DNA of 64,000 nucleotides, from the NCBI RefSeq assembly GCF_000006565.2, contig NC_031476.1:62001-126000 (forward strand), read 5' to 3'. Made by a program: the position numbers and the translations under genes. This DNA is from Toxoplasma gondii ME49 (Eukaryota > Apicomplexa > Conoidasida > Eucoccidiorida > Sarcocystidae). Below the pieces are notes generated by a model. It worked only from the letters and a program-made list of their open reading frames with translations. It did not search any database and was not told where the DNA came from. Shown here one piece after another: positions 47,417 through 61,000 of this stretch; position 1 is the first letter of the stretch; every line of letters begins with the position of its first letter.

Positions 47417-48877
47417 TTACTCCTTCTTGTTGGAGGAGTTGCCAGTGCGGATCAACTTCTTCATCTTCTTGTTCGCAACCTTCAGCAGATCCGGGCGTCT
47501 CTCTGCGACAGCCTTCATGACCTTAGACATCTCTTTCTTGCTCTTCTTGAACTTGCGAACCTGGACAGCCCTGGTCGGCTTCCTGCACGGAAGCAGCAGC
47601 AAAAACGCCACAAGAGTGTGCAATGCGGAACAAAGAAGAGACACCTCTGTGTCGCAGTGTCCGTTTACAGAACCCCTACGGTTAATAATGCCAACGGCAC
47701 AAAAGTGGGCATCCGTCGTCATTCGTGTGCTTTAAAAATCAGATCTCGTTTCATCTCAACAAACAGCGGGGCGGGGGGGGGGGGGGGGGCGGGCAGGCTG
47801 ATCAACGCCACACCGCCACCCGCACGATCGTTGTCGGAGCGGAAGAAATCCAGATCCGCGTCCTTCACACAGTAAAAAACTCGGCACTGCTTTTCCACCA
47901 AAAGCCTGTCCTCTGAAAATAAAAAGTGCACCTGTAGAGGCACTTCATGAAAGCCTCGGCTTTGTTTTCACATGTCACGAGTGACTCTATCACAACAATG
48001 GACGCGAGACCCTCGCGCTCAAGCCCCAATTCCTCCCAGTCAATTCGTGTCTACACCTATGTAGAATCTATTCCTCTAAATGTAAGCTACAAAAAGGACA
48101 GAGGCATGTGGATGTATGCGCACGGAATGAACCACAATGGAGCCTACGTGGCAGATTGAATCGCGATATCAATGCCGGGAGAAAGCCGCAGATACGAGAA
48201 CACGCAGTTTTCTACACCAGTATGACGGAATCCCCATTAATCACACACAATACTGCGACATCAAGTAGCTCTCTGTACAATCCCCTTCCCATACACATCG
48301 AATAAAGACTGATTTGGCACAAGTTTCGTTGAGTGCCTAACCACAACGATATCTTCGCTGCGTACGCGCCGTTTGAGTCAGTCGCTCTCCGGGCTTCACG
48401 CGAACATTCAAGTACGGAAAACGGGCAGATGTTCTTTATTTTTCCATGTGTTCTATCCCAGCAAGATTGCTGTCGTTTTGAGTGAACGTGAATCAGTAAT
48501 TCGGCCGTTCGACTCTCCCGCGTAGCCCCACGCATGCGGTTGAAAAACGAGGCTAGCGGATCTCCCGTGTCGTCAAGTCCCGATGTACCCGAGTTTTCGC
48601 TTTGCAAACAGTTCATCTTTCTCCACTTTTCCATCACGAAAGGCTGCATTTACCTCATGGCGCGGGAGCACTTCTGCACGGTGACGAGAGCGATGCAGCC
48701 GTTGTTGGCTCCGTGGCGGTTCAGACCCAGGGGTTGCTTGTGGGCGATTCCGGAGTACTTCAGCGTGTTCTTGTTCGTCAAGTTCATGCGCTCCGCGGAC
48801 AACGTGATTCCGTTGAATTTCCGGATGAAGCAGTGGTTGCGGCGAACACACTGCCACAGAAGCTCGGAGGACACCAT
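47417..48877 (-). CDS. RPL28: 60S ribosomal protein L28 (eL28)
   Basis: Two exons on the minus strand, 48877-48654 and 47582-47417, give 129 residues (human 137). The N-terminus MVSSELLWQCVRRNHCFIRK, then TLKYSGIAHKQPLGL and a CIALVTVQK strand, match eL28 in order. Exon 2 adds KPTRAVQVRKFKK and the segment RRPDLLKVANKK, corresponding to the basic C-terminal helices of the family. eL28 is a eukaryote-specific protein of the large ribosomal subunit. The start context GGGAAAATGG is ideal for this group. The intron (48653-47583, GT-AG) is 1071 bp, long relative to the exons, and carries a 17-base G run. Confidence 0.93.
47768..47793. repeat. poly-G tract in eL28 intron
   Basis: GGGGCG, then 17 uninterrupted Gs (47773-47789), then CGGG on the plus strand. 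This is poly-C in the eL28 transcript. Confidence 0.95.
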
Positions 48878-49260
48878 TTTCCCAAGGTTCGGATTCCTGT
48901 GCTGTTCCAGCTGGGGGAGGATCGACCTCGCCAAAGAAGCAGAGAGACACAGTAGGCACAGTGAAAAAAGTTAAGGAGGCAGTCGGAGCGTGTGAAACGC
49001 AATCCCGCCGACGGAGAAGGCACAATTACCCAGAGCCGCCAGTGTCGACGGGCCTCTCTCGCCCGCCGCCCCTCGCGATTCACCCCCACAGCGCGAGGGA
49101 AGGCGAAGTGCATGCAAGAAATCCAGTCTCGACAGCTGAGAGACCTTTCCCAGATATTTCTGCACCAAGACTGAGCAAAACACCGCACGCGTTGGAAAAT
49201 TTCAGTCTGCGTCGTTTGAGAGGGAAACGGTGAATAAGGTGTTCGGATTCAAAGGCAAAG
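48878..49260. promoter_or_regulatory. bidirectional promoter region upstream of eL28
   Basis: A 383-bp spacer separating the eL28 ATG from the ATG of a possible divergent gene at 49261. Both starts have the (A)AAATGG/AAGATGG context. No TA repeats. Assignment as a promoter rests on position only. Confidence 0.4.
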
Positions 49261-49997
49261 ATGGCTTCCTTCAGGCGAGTTTGGCGCCACCCTTTGAATC
49301 TGCCTCAGCCCGGTAGGCTGGCTGCGCAGGGCATGCGTTGCGTTTCAGGACAGTTGAGTGTCCTACGCCAGCACGCAGCTTCCTTGGTTCACTTGCTCCA
49401 CGCTGCTCCTAGAAGGCTCTACATAGCTCAGCAGTGTATAAGCTGCGGTTCAAGAGTTGCTTAGTTTGGTTACCCTGACCACGCTTTGCTCAAACCAAGG
49501 AGCAGAAAAAAACAGGTTGTCTGCGTTTTGCAGGTTTCCTTACGATTCCTTCGTTTTGCGAGCTGTCACAACTCGCGTTCAGGGTACAAAGCTCTAGCCG
49601 CTGGTGCCTGCACCTCACAACTGCAGTCGTATTCAGTCCCTTGGGTACTCTAATGTCTCTGCTGATTCGATCTGAGTTGTCCAGTTCTGGACCGCGAACC
49701 ACTGGTGCAGACATAGTATCGAGCTGCCATGTTGCAACGGCAGTACGGATTCTGAAACAAAAATTGGATAAACTATTTAGCGGGATATCGGGTGGTGGTG
49801 GTCACGCGAGCTACATTAGGGTGCCAAGGATTGCCAGTAAAAAACAAGGCAAGAAAGAACAACGCACCGTACACTCTTGTCGCGAGAACCGTTCTGAACA
49901 GTTTCTTGCTATCACTGTAGTTGATTCTGGAAGGTACCGTACGCTCGATTGGGAGCAATCGATAATCGGGGCCTTATGGCAATCCGAGGGCTGCTAA
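49261..49997 (+). CDS. candidate two-exon gene for a mitochondrion-targeted protein
   Basis: The ATG at 49261 (GCAAAGATGG) opens a frame of 67 codons with no Asp or Glu and many Arg, Ala, Leu and His residues, as in a mitochondrial presequence. Taking the donor GTATAA at 49436 and the strong acceptor TTGTCTGCGTTTTGCAG ending at 49533 removes the in-frame stop. It joins in frame to a 464-bp open stretch ending at 49997, giving about 212 residues. The second exon has no domain I recognise; it contains a basic KKQGKKEQR patch. The intron is only 98 bp, short for this genome. The gene would be divergent from eL28. Alternative readings are an unspliced 67-residue peptide or chance. Confidence 0.3.
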
Positions 49998-52069
49998 CGT
50001 AATATAATCTAACAATATTTGTCACTAGCAGGTTTCTGGTGTAACGCCCCGTTTTTTATAATAGGTAGGCCACATGGCTTCGGGCACTTGAGATCATGTC
50101 ACTGGCGAGAAGGGAAGTGTGTTTCAGACAGAAGGGGCCTCAATCTGCTGGCGTAGATCGTGAAGAATGTATTGATTGGATCCAAGATCTATTGTGCTTA
50201 AAATAACCACCATGTTGAGTGCACTGGGTTTAGTGGTGACCAGCGTATACTTGGAAAAAAAAGGCCAGTATTCGTACTAAGCAATATATGGCCCGCGGTC
50301 GCTGTCATTGCACGGTTTTTACTTCAGTATAGACAAAGGGCAAGAATCTCTTATGCGGAAGTTCCTCCCTCACCTAAAAAAGAGACAAGCACGCCAAAAC
50401 CGCAATAACATTATGAACAAACACTCTGTTGTTTGCGCAGCTGGAGAGAAACGAAGTACAACAATGTCAGTGGAACTACGAAAAGGTGGAAACTAGAGAA
50501 TATAATATCACTCAACCTCATAAAGATGTTGGAAGACACGCATCCAAGCCTCGACACCCCTCGGCGCATTTCTGCACATAATAAAAGCCTCAGCGGATCT
50601 TGGAAGCAGCCGTATGTCAGGAAAACCAAGTAGAGCTTTACAGCGTTGTCCAAGCACCGTCAGCCTTCTGACACGGAGGTCTATCATGAATGGTGCAGAA
50701 AACAAGAGAAACTCTAGGAAAGCGACTTACATCCGTCTTTGAGGAAACAAGAGAAGCGAGAATATCTCTCGTCCGAAAGAGATCTCCACCATGCTGATCT
50801 CTCCTCTGTCTTGACTTTCCCGATTTTCAAAATAAAGCAGATCTCAAAGACCACCGCTGCGAATGCACTATATCACCACTTACAAACACATCCGTACACA
50901 TTCATACATATATACGTATACTGGTATGCGTGTACAGTCACATCTTCTCATTTATGCTCCATGTTCGAGCTGACGATGGACTTTGATCGTGTAGGCAAAG
51001 ATCCACCTCCACCGTCAGTTGATTGACAGCGACGGTGCAGGGGTTCACGTCTTTATGTAGGGAATGTAAATTTCTAAGCGAATGGCGCTACTTTTATTCT
51101 TGCAGGTTGTTTCTCCGAAGATTCAAGCATACCTCTGCTGCAGCCGGTGGACTTTCGCAGACAAAGCATGGAACTGAGTTCTGCCGAGTTCCGGATGTGT
51201 GCCGATGCAGCTTATGGAATTTCAACTTCCGTGCCACCTGTTCCTACACTGTATCGTGAGACTTGTTTCTGAGTGCTTAATACCGATTCTGTCTTCCAGC
51301 TTCCATAGAAACTACATATTAAAACAGGTGCCTGTAAACTAGTCTCCACCACACGACTCGTCAAAAGATCTAAACCGGGAGCCCAGTTCGAAGTGTGTAC
51401 TCCCCAGAAAAGGCAGTTGACATAAACATCATAAACATCGGTATTCCGCTGGATAAAGTGTAGCAGGGATCCTCTCAAGAACTTTTACAGTTTCTTCAAT
51501 GCTTCGGGGGGTGTTTTTCGCGACAGTTGACCGAAAGAAATAGAAGGCACCGAAAGTATAACCTCAAAAAACGCAGTCTACAGAAGAGAGACCCTTGGTC
51601 TGTCTGTACACCAGCGAGTCTTTGCGCATCACGAATGCAAAACAATGTCAAACTTCCCCCCTTTTGCTGTTCCCTTCTACCACACTGTAGTTGACTTGCA
51701 GGGTCGCCGGCCATCGACTGTTTTTTGCCTTCTCTCAGAGGGGACACCGGGACAGACAGCCCGCTCTGGCGGCGCAGACAGGAAGCGTATTGCTCTATTC
51801 TTTTCCACTTTCTCGAGTGCGAACAGGCGAGAGATCGTGCAGCGCTCTGTGCGACAGCTCGACACAAACTGCGTAGCTAAGCTTGGTCCCTACAGCGTCC
51901 GTTGGCCGCGCATGCAGCCGGAACTCATCCAAAACAAGCAACGCGATCTTCTTCACAAGCCGAGACAGACACGGAAATGGACCGCCGCATCCGGCCTCGA
52001 ACCGATCTGCATAAGAAAGATAAACTCGTAGGCCATGTTTCCCTTCGCTCTTTTCGCGCTTCGCACCTC
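49998..52069. other. spacer 3' of the giant gene
   Basis: No gene recognised. The right part should contain the 3' UTR of the minus-strand giant gene. Open frames are short; the plus-strand frame from 51902 into the giant gene is antisense to it. Confidence 0.5.
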
Positions 52070-55000
52070 TTAGATTTCATTTGCAAGAGAGGCAGGAACG
52101 CCGTTTCTGTAGGCGTTCTCATATTCGCTATCGGACCTTGCTTCGCAGCCTTCAAGAGAGGCCGGCTGAGGACCCTGCACTTGCTCGAGCGAAGCAGAGT
52201 CCTCGCCCTCACGGGCGTCATCTGCCGAGGCAGTCCAGTTTCTCGAGTGTCTGCCGAAATGCGGATCACCATTTTCCTCTCCCTCTTCCCAGCTGCTTCC
52301 TCTGTGAGCTTCTCCACTCGACCCAGAGCCCCTCCGGAACGCTTTCTCAGGTTCTTCTCTTCTCTTGCCCTCGGGTGTCTCGACAGCCAAATCGGCAAGC
52401 TCCCTGGAGGCTTCCCCCCCGTTGCCGTCGAAGGCATCCGGAAACTCTGCGGCGCAAGCCTTCTCTCCATCTCCTTCATCTGCGAGTCCCGAAAGAAGCG
52501 ACGAGTGAGACCGAGAAGACTGGGGGTGACCGACGCGTTTGTCCCCCCTCTCGCCGTTCCGTCCATTCGCGGTGTGTCTAAGAACCTCATTCTTCCCTGG
52601 CTCGTCGCATGCAGAGCTCCGGCGCGCGCCACAGCGAGCCTGCGCCCCGTTGGAACCTCCCAAACCGACACTGAGGTTGGCGCTTGCGACAGCTGTCGTG
52701 ACTTCCTCGGAAGCTTCTCGGGAGACTTCGCGTTCGAGATCTGCTACTTCTCTTCGACTCCGGACATCGTCTCTCTTCGCTCTTTTCTCCTCCTGGGTCC
52801 TTCTCTCCGCTCGGGCCTCGGCGACGGCTGCGGCTGCAAAGGCAGCAGCGAGGCCGCGTCTCTTCCAGAACGACGGCGTCTCTTGCATGCGTCGTCGCCC
52901 TCCCTCCTGCTCTTCTCGGCTGTCCCCTCGGCTCGCAGAGAGGCCTGACGAAGACTGTCTCCTCGGGACTCCCAGCGACGACTCGCGTTTCTCCAAGCGG
53001 CGCGTGCCTCCCGCCGCAGCCGCGGCGGCGGCAACCGCAACGGCCATGCGACCTGCCTCCAAACACTGAGCAGTTTCGTTCTCCTGAGCAGCTCTGAAGG
53101 CCCGCGCGGCCGCTGCATGCGCGATGGCCACAGCCGCGTCTTCGATGGCTCCTGGCCCTGCCTCCAGCGCCTTCTGGCTGCCTGAAAGACGCTCGGATCG
53201 GGTCTCGCAAAAAGAAGAGACAGGCTCTTCTTCTCCCTCAAGATAACTCGTGCGACGCGGCGCCTCGGGTGTCTCTGCAGAGACAGATCCTTCGCATCCA
53301 GTTCCTCCCGCGGAGTTCTCAATTGGGCGCGCATCAAGCTCTCGGGGTTTGGATCCCGCGATCTCGGAATGCTGCCGGACAGACGAGGAGAGAGAGACGC
53401 GGCCGGATGATGGCAGGTCCGACAGAGCCTCGAGAGAAGAGCAGGACGAACTGAGGCGATTCGTCGAGAGAGGACGCGAACCGTGTCGAGAGAGGAGGAG
53501 GCTGAAAGGCGCGGCGGCCAGTGTCGGAGACGTGAGAGATCTCGCAGCTTCTGCGTTCTTCTTCTCAGAGTCACCCAGTGGGGTGGACAGACCGTCGCGC
53601 GGCCGGCTTGCCTCTGCGCTCCAGTCAGCGCGGCTCTCATTCAGCTCCAGCAGGTCCGCCTCCGACAGCTTCTGAAGAGAAGAGAAGGAATGCGGAAGGC
53701 TTGCGTCTTTGCTGAGGTCGTTTGCGTCTCCATCTCGGATGCCTGGGTCGCAGAAGGGCGGCGAGAACGGCCGGGGTGGGGACGCAGGCGAGCAGTCTGC
53801 ATGCGTTGATCGTTTCCGTCCGATGAAGAACTCCGCCAAGCTGTTGGACAGAGCCGAGGGAGAACAAGGAGGCGACAAATTCAAATCGCCTCGCCCACTC
53901 TCTGGCCCTTCTCGCTTGCTGAGCTGTCCGCCCTCGAAGCCTGGAACTTGACTCTCGGGTGCGGCGTCTGTGGGGGGCGCCGCAGGTGAGAAGAATGTCT
54001 CTCTCCCGGCCATCAACAGCTCTTCCAGAGGTGAGACAATCCGGGAAGAAGTCGAGTCTCCCTCAGGACTCCCCGCCTGTGTCTTTTTGCCCTCAAAAGG
54101 CCCCTGTTGCTGCCTCCACTCGAGACCCACAGCCCCCGCGGGATCGTTCTCGCCTCGGTACCCACCTGTCTGCTTTTCCGTCACGGACGGATAGACAGGC
54201 GCGCCGGCCTCTGCACGAGGAGACACCGGGAACACGAGGCTCGGAGACCGCCTCAGAGGCAACGAACTGCGCTGCGGCTCCGCCGGAAGCTTTCTCGAGG
54301 CCCCGAGATCCGAGGAGACCCCGGCAACGGCAGCGACGACGGTCGGAGGCGAGAAGAGCGCCGCGCCGCGGTGGGCCTGGCCCTCTGTCTCTGGGGACAG
54401 AAAGCTCGTTTGTTTCGCCTCAGCAGGTGTGGGAGGAGGTGGAACGTTGCTTAATTTCACCCTACGCCTCGCCTCCTCCTTGAGTCTCGCCTGCTCCGGA
54501 CAGGCTTCCCGCGGAGTCGTAAATCCCGAGAAAACGAGTGGAGGCGTTGTGACGATGTCCTCGACGAGAGACCCCAGAGAGTCCGAGAGCAAAGAGCGCG
54601 AGGGCCTTGCTCCCGTCAGAGGCGGATGCATGTGCCGCGGGAGATGCACCTCGTCCCCGCCACTCGGAAACCCCACATCAGCTGAGAAGTCCTCCTCTTC
54701 GTTCTCGCCAGCCGCGAAGCAGCGCGACCTAAAGTCTCCTCTGTCTCCTTCGGGGCCCTCGGGGAAAAGACCGTGACGCGCCTCAGATGGAGGCAGACTG
54801 GGGTGACAGCCAGGAGAGACACCTGCGGTCGCGGGGGTCGGCACACTCAGCGTTTGCGAAGCAACGACCGTCGGGCGACGGCTTCGCGGGAGCCTGTCGG
54901 AAGGGTGGAGTTCAGGAAGAACTTCGAAGGGAGTTGAGGGTCCTTGCCGTCGGGAAGGATGCTCCAAGTGTGGACCCCAAGTCCGGCCGTCTGGTTGCAC

Positions 55001-58000
55001 CGCAGCGGCCGCCACAAAACTCTCGCTCGAAACGCTGCGAGTCGCACTCGACACTCGGGGCCCCGCCTTGCCCGAATAGCATCCGCGTTCGCCCAAGGCT
55101 GTTTGTACACCGAGATCCGGGAGAACAGGCTTCGGCGTGGGCAGGTGACCCCTTCTGCCCCGACTCGAGAAGGCGTCTCGCGCAGGTCTCCCGTCGCTGT
55201 CTCCGGGGCCTCCAGCGAAGCTGGGTCTCCCTTCTCCCAGGTCCTTCAACTCGAATTCTCTCTCCTTCGGAACCTCGGAGAGTCCGCACCCCGCGGTTTG
55301 TTCAGACGCACAAACTGCGCCCAGAGCTGTCGCGCCTGTGAAAGTCGGCTCGCCTCCTCTCGACCGCGGTCGCGGCTCTTGCAAGCTCTCAGCGCTCGAA
55401 AGGGAGACGCCGAGGCTCCTGTCTCCGTCCTTCTCTCCCGCGCTCTGCAGGGTCTTGGGCAACACCCGCAGAGTCGCGCCTCCCGCTGAGAAGGCTGCGC
55501 GAGTCGCGGCCGCGAGTGCCCCGTTCTTCTGCATGCGCATGGGGGCTCGAGCCCCACCTGGAGGAAGCGCGATGAGGCCCGACGCGACCGAGGCGACAGA
55601 GTCAGGGTCCTCTTTTCCCGGGAGAGGAAAGACTGGATTTTCCAATGGATAGCCAGACACTTGCTGAGAAGTGGAAGAGTGTGAGCCTTCATCGCATGCA
55701 ACGCCAAAATCCCCGACGTTAGAAGCCGACACAGATTGGAAGCTCACGCAACTCCATCCTCGAGCATCTCCCGCAGTGGTTCGCGTTGCCATTCTCCTCT
55801 CGAGTTCCTCTTCCTTCGACAAACTGGTAGCTTTGCTGAATCCGTTCACACCTGTGGGCTCTGGCTCCGGACCTCCAACCGACGCAGCGTCTGCCTGCGG
55901 TTCCTGAGACTCCCGGCTCTCGCCCCCGGGGTGACTCGCGGCGCTCTCTGCGGCGTTGGCGTTGCCTTCGGCGGGCCGCGCCGGACGAGGCTCCCGTTCG
56001 GTGTCTTCTCTCTCGCGCTCGCCAGAGAGAAGAGCGTTGAAACCTGTCTCCATCTGGCCCATGATCGCCCGGATGGAGGGTCCCACGACGTGTGCGACCT
56101 CGTTGGGCTCCAAGCGGTCTCCGACGGAAAAGGGCAGAAGGGGCAGGAGGCTGTAGCAGTCGAACGCCTCTTCCGGTGCCTGAGGGCCTTCCTGGAGGCG
56201 CCGCAGGTGGAGGCCGCGCTCTCGCAGCCAGTGGAGACAGCAGACGAAGGCGATGACTCTGCCGGGTCTGAAGGGCGCCGGACAGAGGACGCATGCGACC
56301 TCGGCCGCAAGGTCCAGAGCGTCTTTGCAGACGAGCGAAGAAGAGCAGAACATGTCGCGTTTCGTCAGGAGAGAAAACGTATCTTGCAACACGCGAAGGG
56401 CCCCCAGCGGCGAGACCGGCGCCGCGCCGGTGTTTGGCGAGGGCGGCGCTTGCGACTGACGCTTGGCTTGTTTCTCGAGGAGGAAGCAGAACGTGTAGAG
56501 GAACGGCGCGAAGATCGCCTCCGCGAAGTCGCGCTCCACGCGGCTCAGTTCGTACTGGACAAACAGCGGCTCAGCCGGGGGCGTCTTCTCTCCACTGACT
56601 TCGGATGTCTCTCCACGTCCGTCCGCAGTCTGAGCCAGCCGCTGGAGAACGCAGTACCTCTCGAAACTTGCCAAACGGAGGCCGCGCTGCAAGCCCTCGA
56701 CTTCTTCGTTCGACAGAATCGCCACAGGATTTGAAGTGAGCGTTGTGGCGGCGCGAGCTTCCGGTGCCGCCTCATCCGCCGTCGTCCCTTCGCTCTCGCC
56801 AGCCTGGTGAGGGTCGGAGAGTCTCTCGCGAGCCTTCTCTTGTGGACGCTCCGAGCGTCGCCGGGCGTCTCCGGCTTCTGGGGACCGCATGTGCGGCAAA
56901 GCCAGCGGATGGGCTTCCTCCTGTTCGATTCTTCTCCTCTCCTCCCGCATCCAGATGGCTCGAGGGCGATGTGCATGCACCGGCGAATGCGCCTCCGGAG
57001 AGGCTAAACACGGCGGGGCAAGTGGTCCGCCATCCGAGCACGAAGGCGGGGTGAAGGAGCGGGCGTCGCAGTTGAGGACATCTCGGGAAGCAGAGAAGCG
57101 GGAGAGTCCGTTCGCACCCTTTCGGGCGTTCTCTGCGACAGAGAGCCCCTCCGACCTCTCCACAGCGGGTGTCTCTGAGCGCCGGAGACAGCGCTCTGTG
57201 TTCCGACTGCGGCTTCTTCCGGCTCCCGGCTCTGCCTCTGCGACAGAGAGGCCCTCCGCGAGTGGCGGGGCGCAGGAAGACACGCGCCGTTCACTGTGGC
57301 CTCTCGGCTGCGGTAGGAGCGAAGGAACAAGAAACGACGAACGCGAGATGGGGGGCGGGACCGGACCCGCGGCAATCACGAGGCTCCCGACGGCAGCCGG
57401 CAGACGCCGGGCACCTCCGATGTCTGGATTTGCCACTCGACCTGGGATGACGAAAGAAGAAAAAGAAGAAGACGCGAAGGAAGAAGGAGACGAGACAGGA
57501 ACATGCAAAGGAGGCCGCGAGCTGGGGTTGCTTTCTCGATGTGCATGTCTTATCTGTTTTCCGAGGAGTCCCGCCTCCTGCAGGCCTCGGGCGTCGACCG
57601 CCTCTGCTGCCCTGGCCTGTCTCAACAAGCCGTCGCTCTCTTCGCCGCCTATCTGGCGAACGTCGAGGACGGGGAGATTTGCGAAGTCCGTCGCCATAAG
57701 CGGTATCCGATCGAAGAGATCCTTGTGCCGGGCCTCATAGGAAACTTCGGCAACGACTCGCGCCCGCGCCGGAAGGCCCTGAAGTTCCGCTGCGCCCTCT
57801 CCGGCCGCGGCTGCAGAGCCCAACGGCCGACTGTCACTTCTCACAGTGTGAGAACTCGCAACTGGAGAAGGTGAGAAAAAGGAGACTTTAGGCTGTGGCG
57901 GAAGGTACTGCAGTTGTGGGCGAATTTCCGAGTCTGACACACCAGGGAGAACACCCGCCGGGGAAGAGAGGCCCCTCCACGAGAGGGGAGTGTAGTGGTT

Positions 58001-61000
58001 TTGAATTAGGAACGGAACTCTTGTCTCCTGGACCGGGCCTGCTGGGGCAGGAAAAACCGAGACCGCGTCTGCCCTTGAATCTTCCTTCTTGATGGCCTGA
58101 TGGGAGAGAACACACGTCGGTGAAACCTCGCCAGCGTACGCGAGCCCCGGATTCGAGGCTTGCCCAGGAACGGCAGGCGATGCGAGGCCTTCTGGAGTCC
58201 CCGAGGGGCGACCACAGGCGAAGGGCAGAGACTGAGGATGCATGAGGGAAGAGGCGGGGACACCCGATTGAACGGGCTGAGAGGGAAAAGGCAGGAGAAG
58301 ATTCGGCGCATGCAGCAAAACCGGCACAGTCTCTTTGCCCTCTCGTTCGCTCTCCAGCGGCCCAGAGATGCCCCTGGAAGAGTAGAAAGCAGGGTGGAGA
58401 GGCGTCCCACCGGCCAGCTGTTGCTGACCGCCATCGCGACCGGACATAGGAGAAACGAAACTCGGTCGCACGCCAACAGAGGTCGCGCCCGCGACTCTGA
58501 CTGGAAGTTTCGAAGCCATGGAGACAGCAGGCCGCGTGAGACTCGCCGAGGGCGCGACTCGCAGCGTCCCCAGAGCCTTCGGTCCGATCTCCTCGGGGGC
58601 ACCAGGAGTCTGAGGAGACACCTGAGCAGGGTCCGCAATGTAGAGCGGAGAGGCGGGGGCTCCAGGAAGGCTGTGGGGCAGAGCTTCCTCCGATTTCGAG
58701 GGGGGAGCCACCGGCGGGAAGGCGCCGCCAACCAGGCGAAGATAGGAGCCCTGCGCCGAGGGCGAGACAGCAGCGACAGTCGGTACACTCTGAGCGGGAG
58801 TAGGGAGGCCGAGAGACTTGACTTGCAACACGGTTTCCGGTGACGTTTCGCCAGCATGAGGCTTTGTGACCCAAGAAACAGATCCCCGTGCCACCACCTT
58901 CAGAGCGTCTCCTGTTTCCTGGGCCTCGACTGTGGTCGCGGTCGCGCAAGGCCCGCCCCACTGGCAGGGGCAAGTGGGGACAGTGCAGCAGAGGACGCGC
59001 CTGCGCACGATGAGGGGGGGGTAGGGGAGACTGTCGAGCGGGAACCTCGGGACACGGAGGAGGCCTTCAGGGCCTTCTTGCATGGAGAAGAGATTGATAC
59101 GGAAAAGACGCGAGGTTCCGCGAACAATCAGGCCGGCAACCAAGGCGTGGAAGTCCGCAAAAGTCGCCACGGAGTGTCCGGGCTTTCCCAGAGTGGCCAG
59201 AGCTGCTCGCAGAGACTCCGGACAAGCCGCGACTCCGCCTTGGGTAACCGCGGGGGTGTGAAGCAGCGTGTGCCTGAAGCCTTGCCAGTTCCACTCGCGC
59301 CACTGGACGAGTCGCCTTCGCTCTTGCTTGTCGTTCGCGGCTGTATGCGGGAGCTCGCCGAGGGTGCCCCGGACGTTTGGGAGGTCCGAGAAAAAAAGGA
59401 AAATCAGGCGGAGACGCAGGAGCCCCGCCGCACTTTGCAGGCTGTGGGGAATGTCCCCGTCGACCAGAGCGAGGAGGCGCGTGAAGCGGACGAGGTCGAG
59501 GAGGCCCTCGGGACCCGCAAGCACCCTGGCGAGGCGCCCGGCGTCCAGGTGGAGCTCGACAGCGGGGCCAGGCGAGGCAGAAGTTGCGCGCGGCTCCACT
59601 CCGTGGAGGTACGGCTCTCGCTGGAGAGGCGCGTAGGTCATCCAGAAATCTGCGATTTCCTTCTCTCCAACAAGATCCCCTTCCTCCGCAGACAAGGCGC
59701 CGGGTCCACGCCCAGACTGCGAGGCGAGGAGTTCGCGGAACTCCACCATTCGTCTGAAAACCGCCGACACATAGTCCAACAGCGCATTGCTGAACTGGGC
59801 CTCTCTCCACAGCTGCGCTGTCTCCTCTTCACTCATAAACAGGGCGCCGGAGCTGTCGGCGCATGCGCCCCAGACGCAGGGGTCGCTCTGGGTCGACTCG
59901 GAGGAACTCAGCGAGGCCGGCGACGCGGGCCTGACCTCGCCTTTGAAGGGAGAGAGCGACGCGCCATAGACTCTCGCCAGAGCCTCGGCGGGGCGGGCAG
60001 AGGAAGAGGGAGAAGGAAGCACAAATTGGGAAGCTTTAGTCGTGGGGGCGCCCGTGGCACACGAAGAAGCGGGAGAAGGAAGAAGACGAGGCAGCAGAGA
60101 GGCAGAGGCGGAGGGTCCGATGTCGCTCGCTGGAGGGAAGAAGACCGGAGCAGGCACGACACTCGTCCAAGAGCCAATAGCACAGGGCCGAGGGCGGGAA
60201 GTTGAGAAAGTTCCGGACGCAGGAACGCCTTGGATCAGACCCCTGCGCTCTCGGAGAGCAGGACTCAGAGCCTCGGATCCCCTCTCCTCGGTCGCTGGCG
60301 GCAGTGTCTGTCCGGAGGCACCCGAAAAAACGGCAGGCCCTGCAGGCGAAGGAAGATGTGGGGCGACAAACCCCACAGCGAGTCGCAGGTCGCGATCTGG
60401 ACTCTGGAGCGACGCCTCGCCGTAGGAGAACTCTTCTCTGGAGTAGGCGATCTGTCCATACCCGAGAGACTTCAGACTTCGCACCTCCTCCGAGAGCAGC
60501 GAGGCCGCGTTGTTGTCAGTTTTCTCAACTCCTCTGAAACGCTGATCCGCGTCTGCACTCGCGTTTTGAGGACCAGAGAGCCCGTCGATGATGTCTTGGA
60601 CTTCGTCGCAGAGAAGAACAGTGTCTCTTTTCCCCTGGGCGGCGTCGACCCCGTCAGCGCCTGACAACTTGTCTGTCTCTGGGGCCGAGTTCTCGCGGGC
60701 GTCAAAGCGCCCCAACGCGTTGTCGAAGAGGCTGGAGAGGCCTGTCTCTGTCTCGTCCCGGAGAGACATTGATAAAAAGGTTTTCCAGTCTACCCTGGAT
60801 GGCGAGAAAGCTCCTCCGCGTCGTGCTCGCGGTAGAGAGGCCTCGCGCGGGCGCGCCACGGGGAGTCTGACTGAGGCCTGCGAGCCGAAGAACCCAGGGA
60901 CGGACTGTCTCCTGCCTCGGATGGTGGACCCGTCAGAGACATCCTCGCTGCTCGACGTTTGATTCCCGTACAAAAGATTGTACGCTTGCCGTACGAGGCT

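Noticed and set aside
58856..60205. Plus-strand frame of 449 codons and similar frames at 51902-52948 and 55736-56734
   Set aside because: All antisense to the giant gene; a GC-rich codon pattern leaves the opposite strand open.
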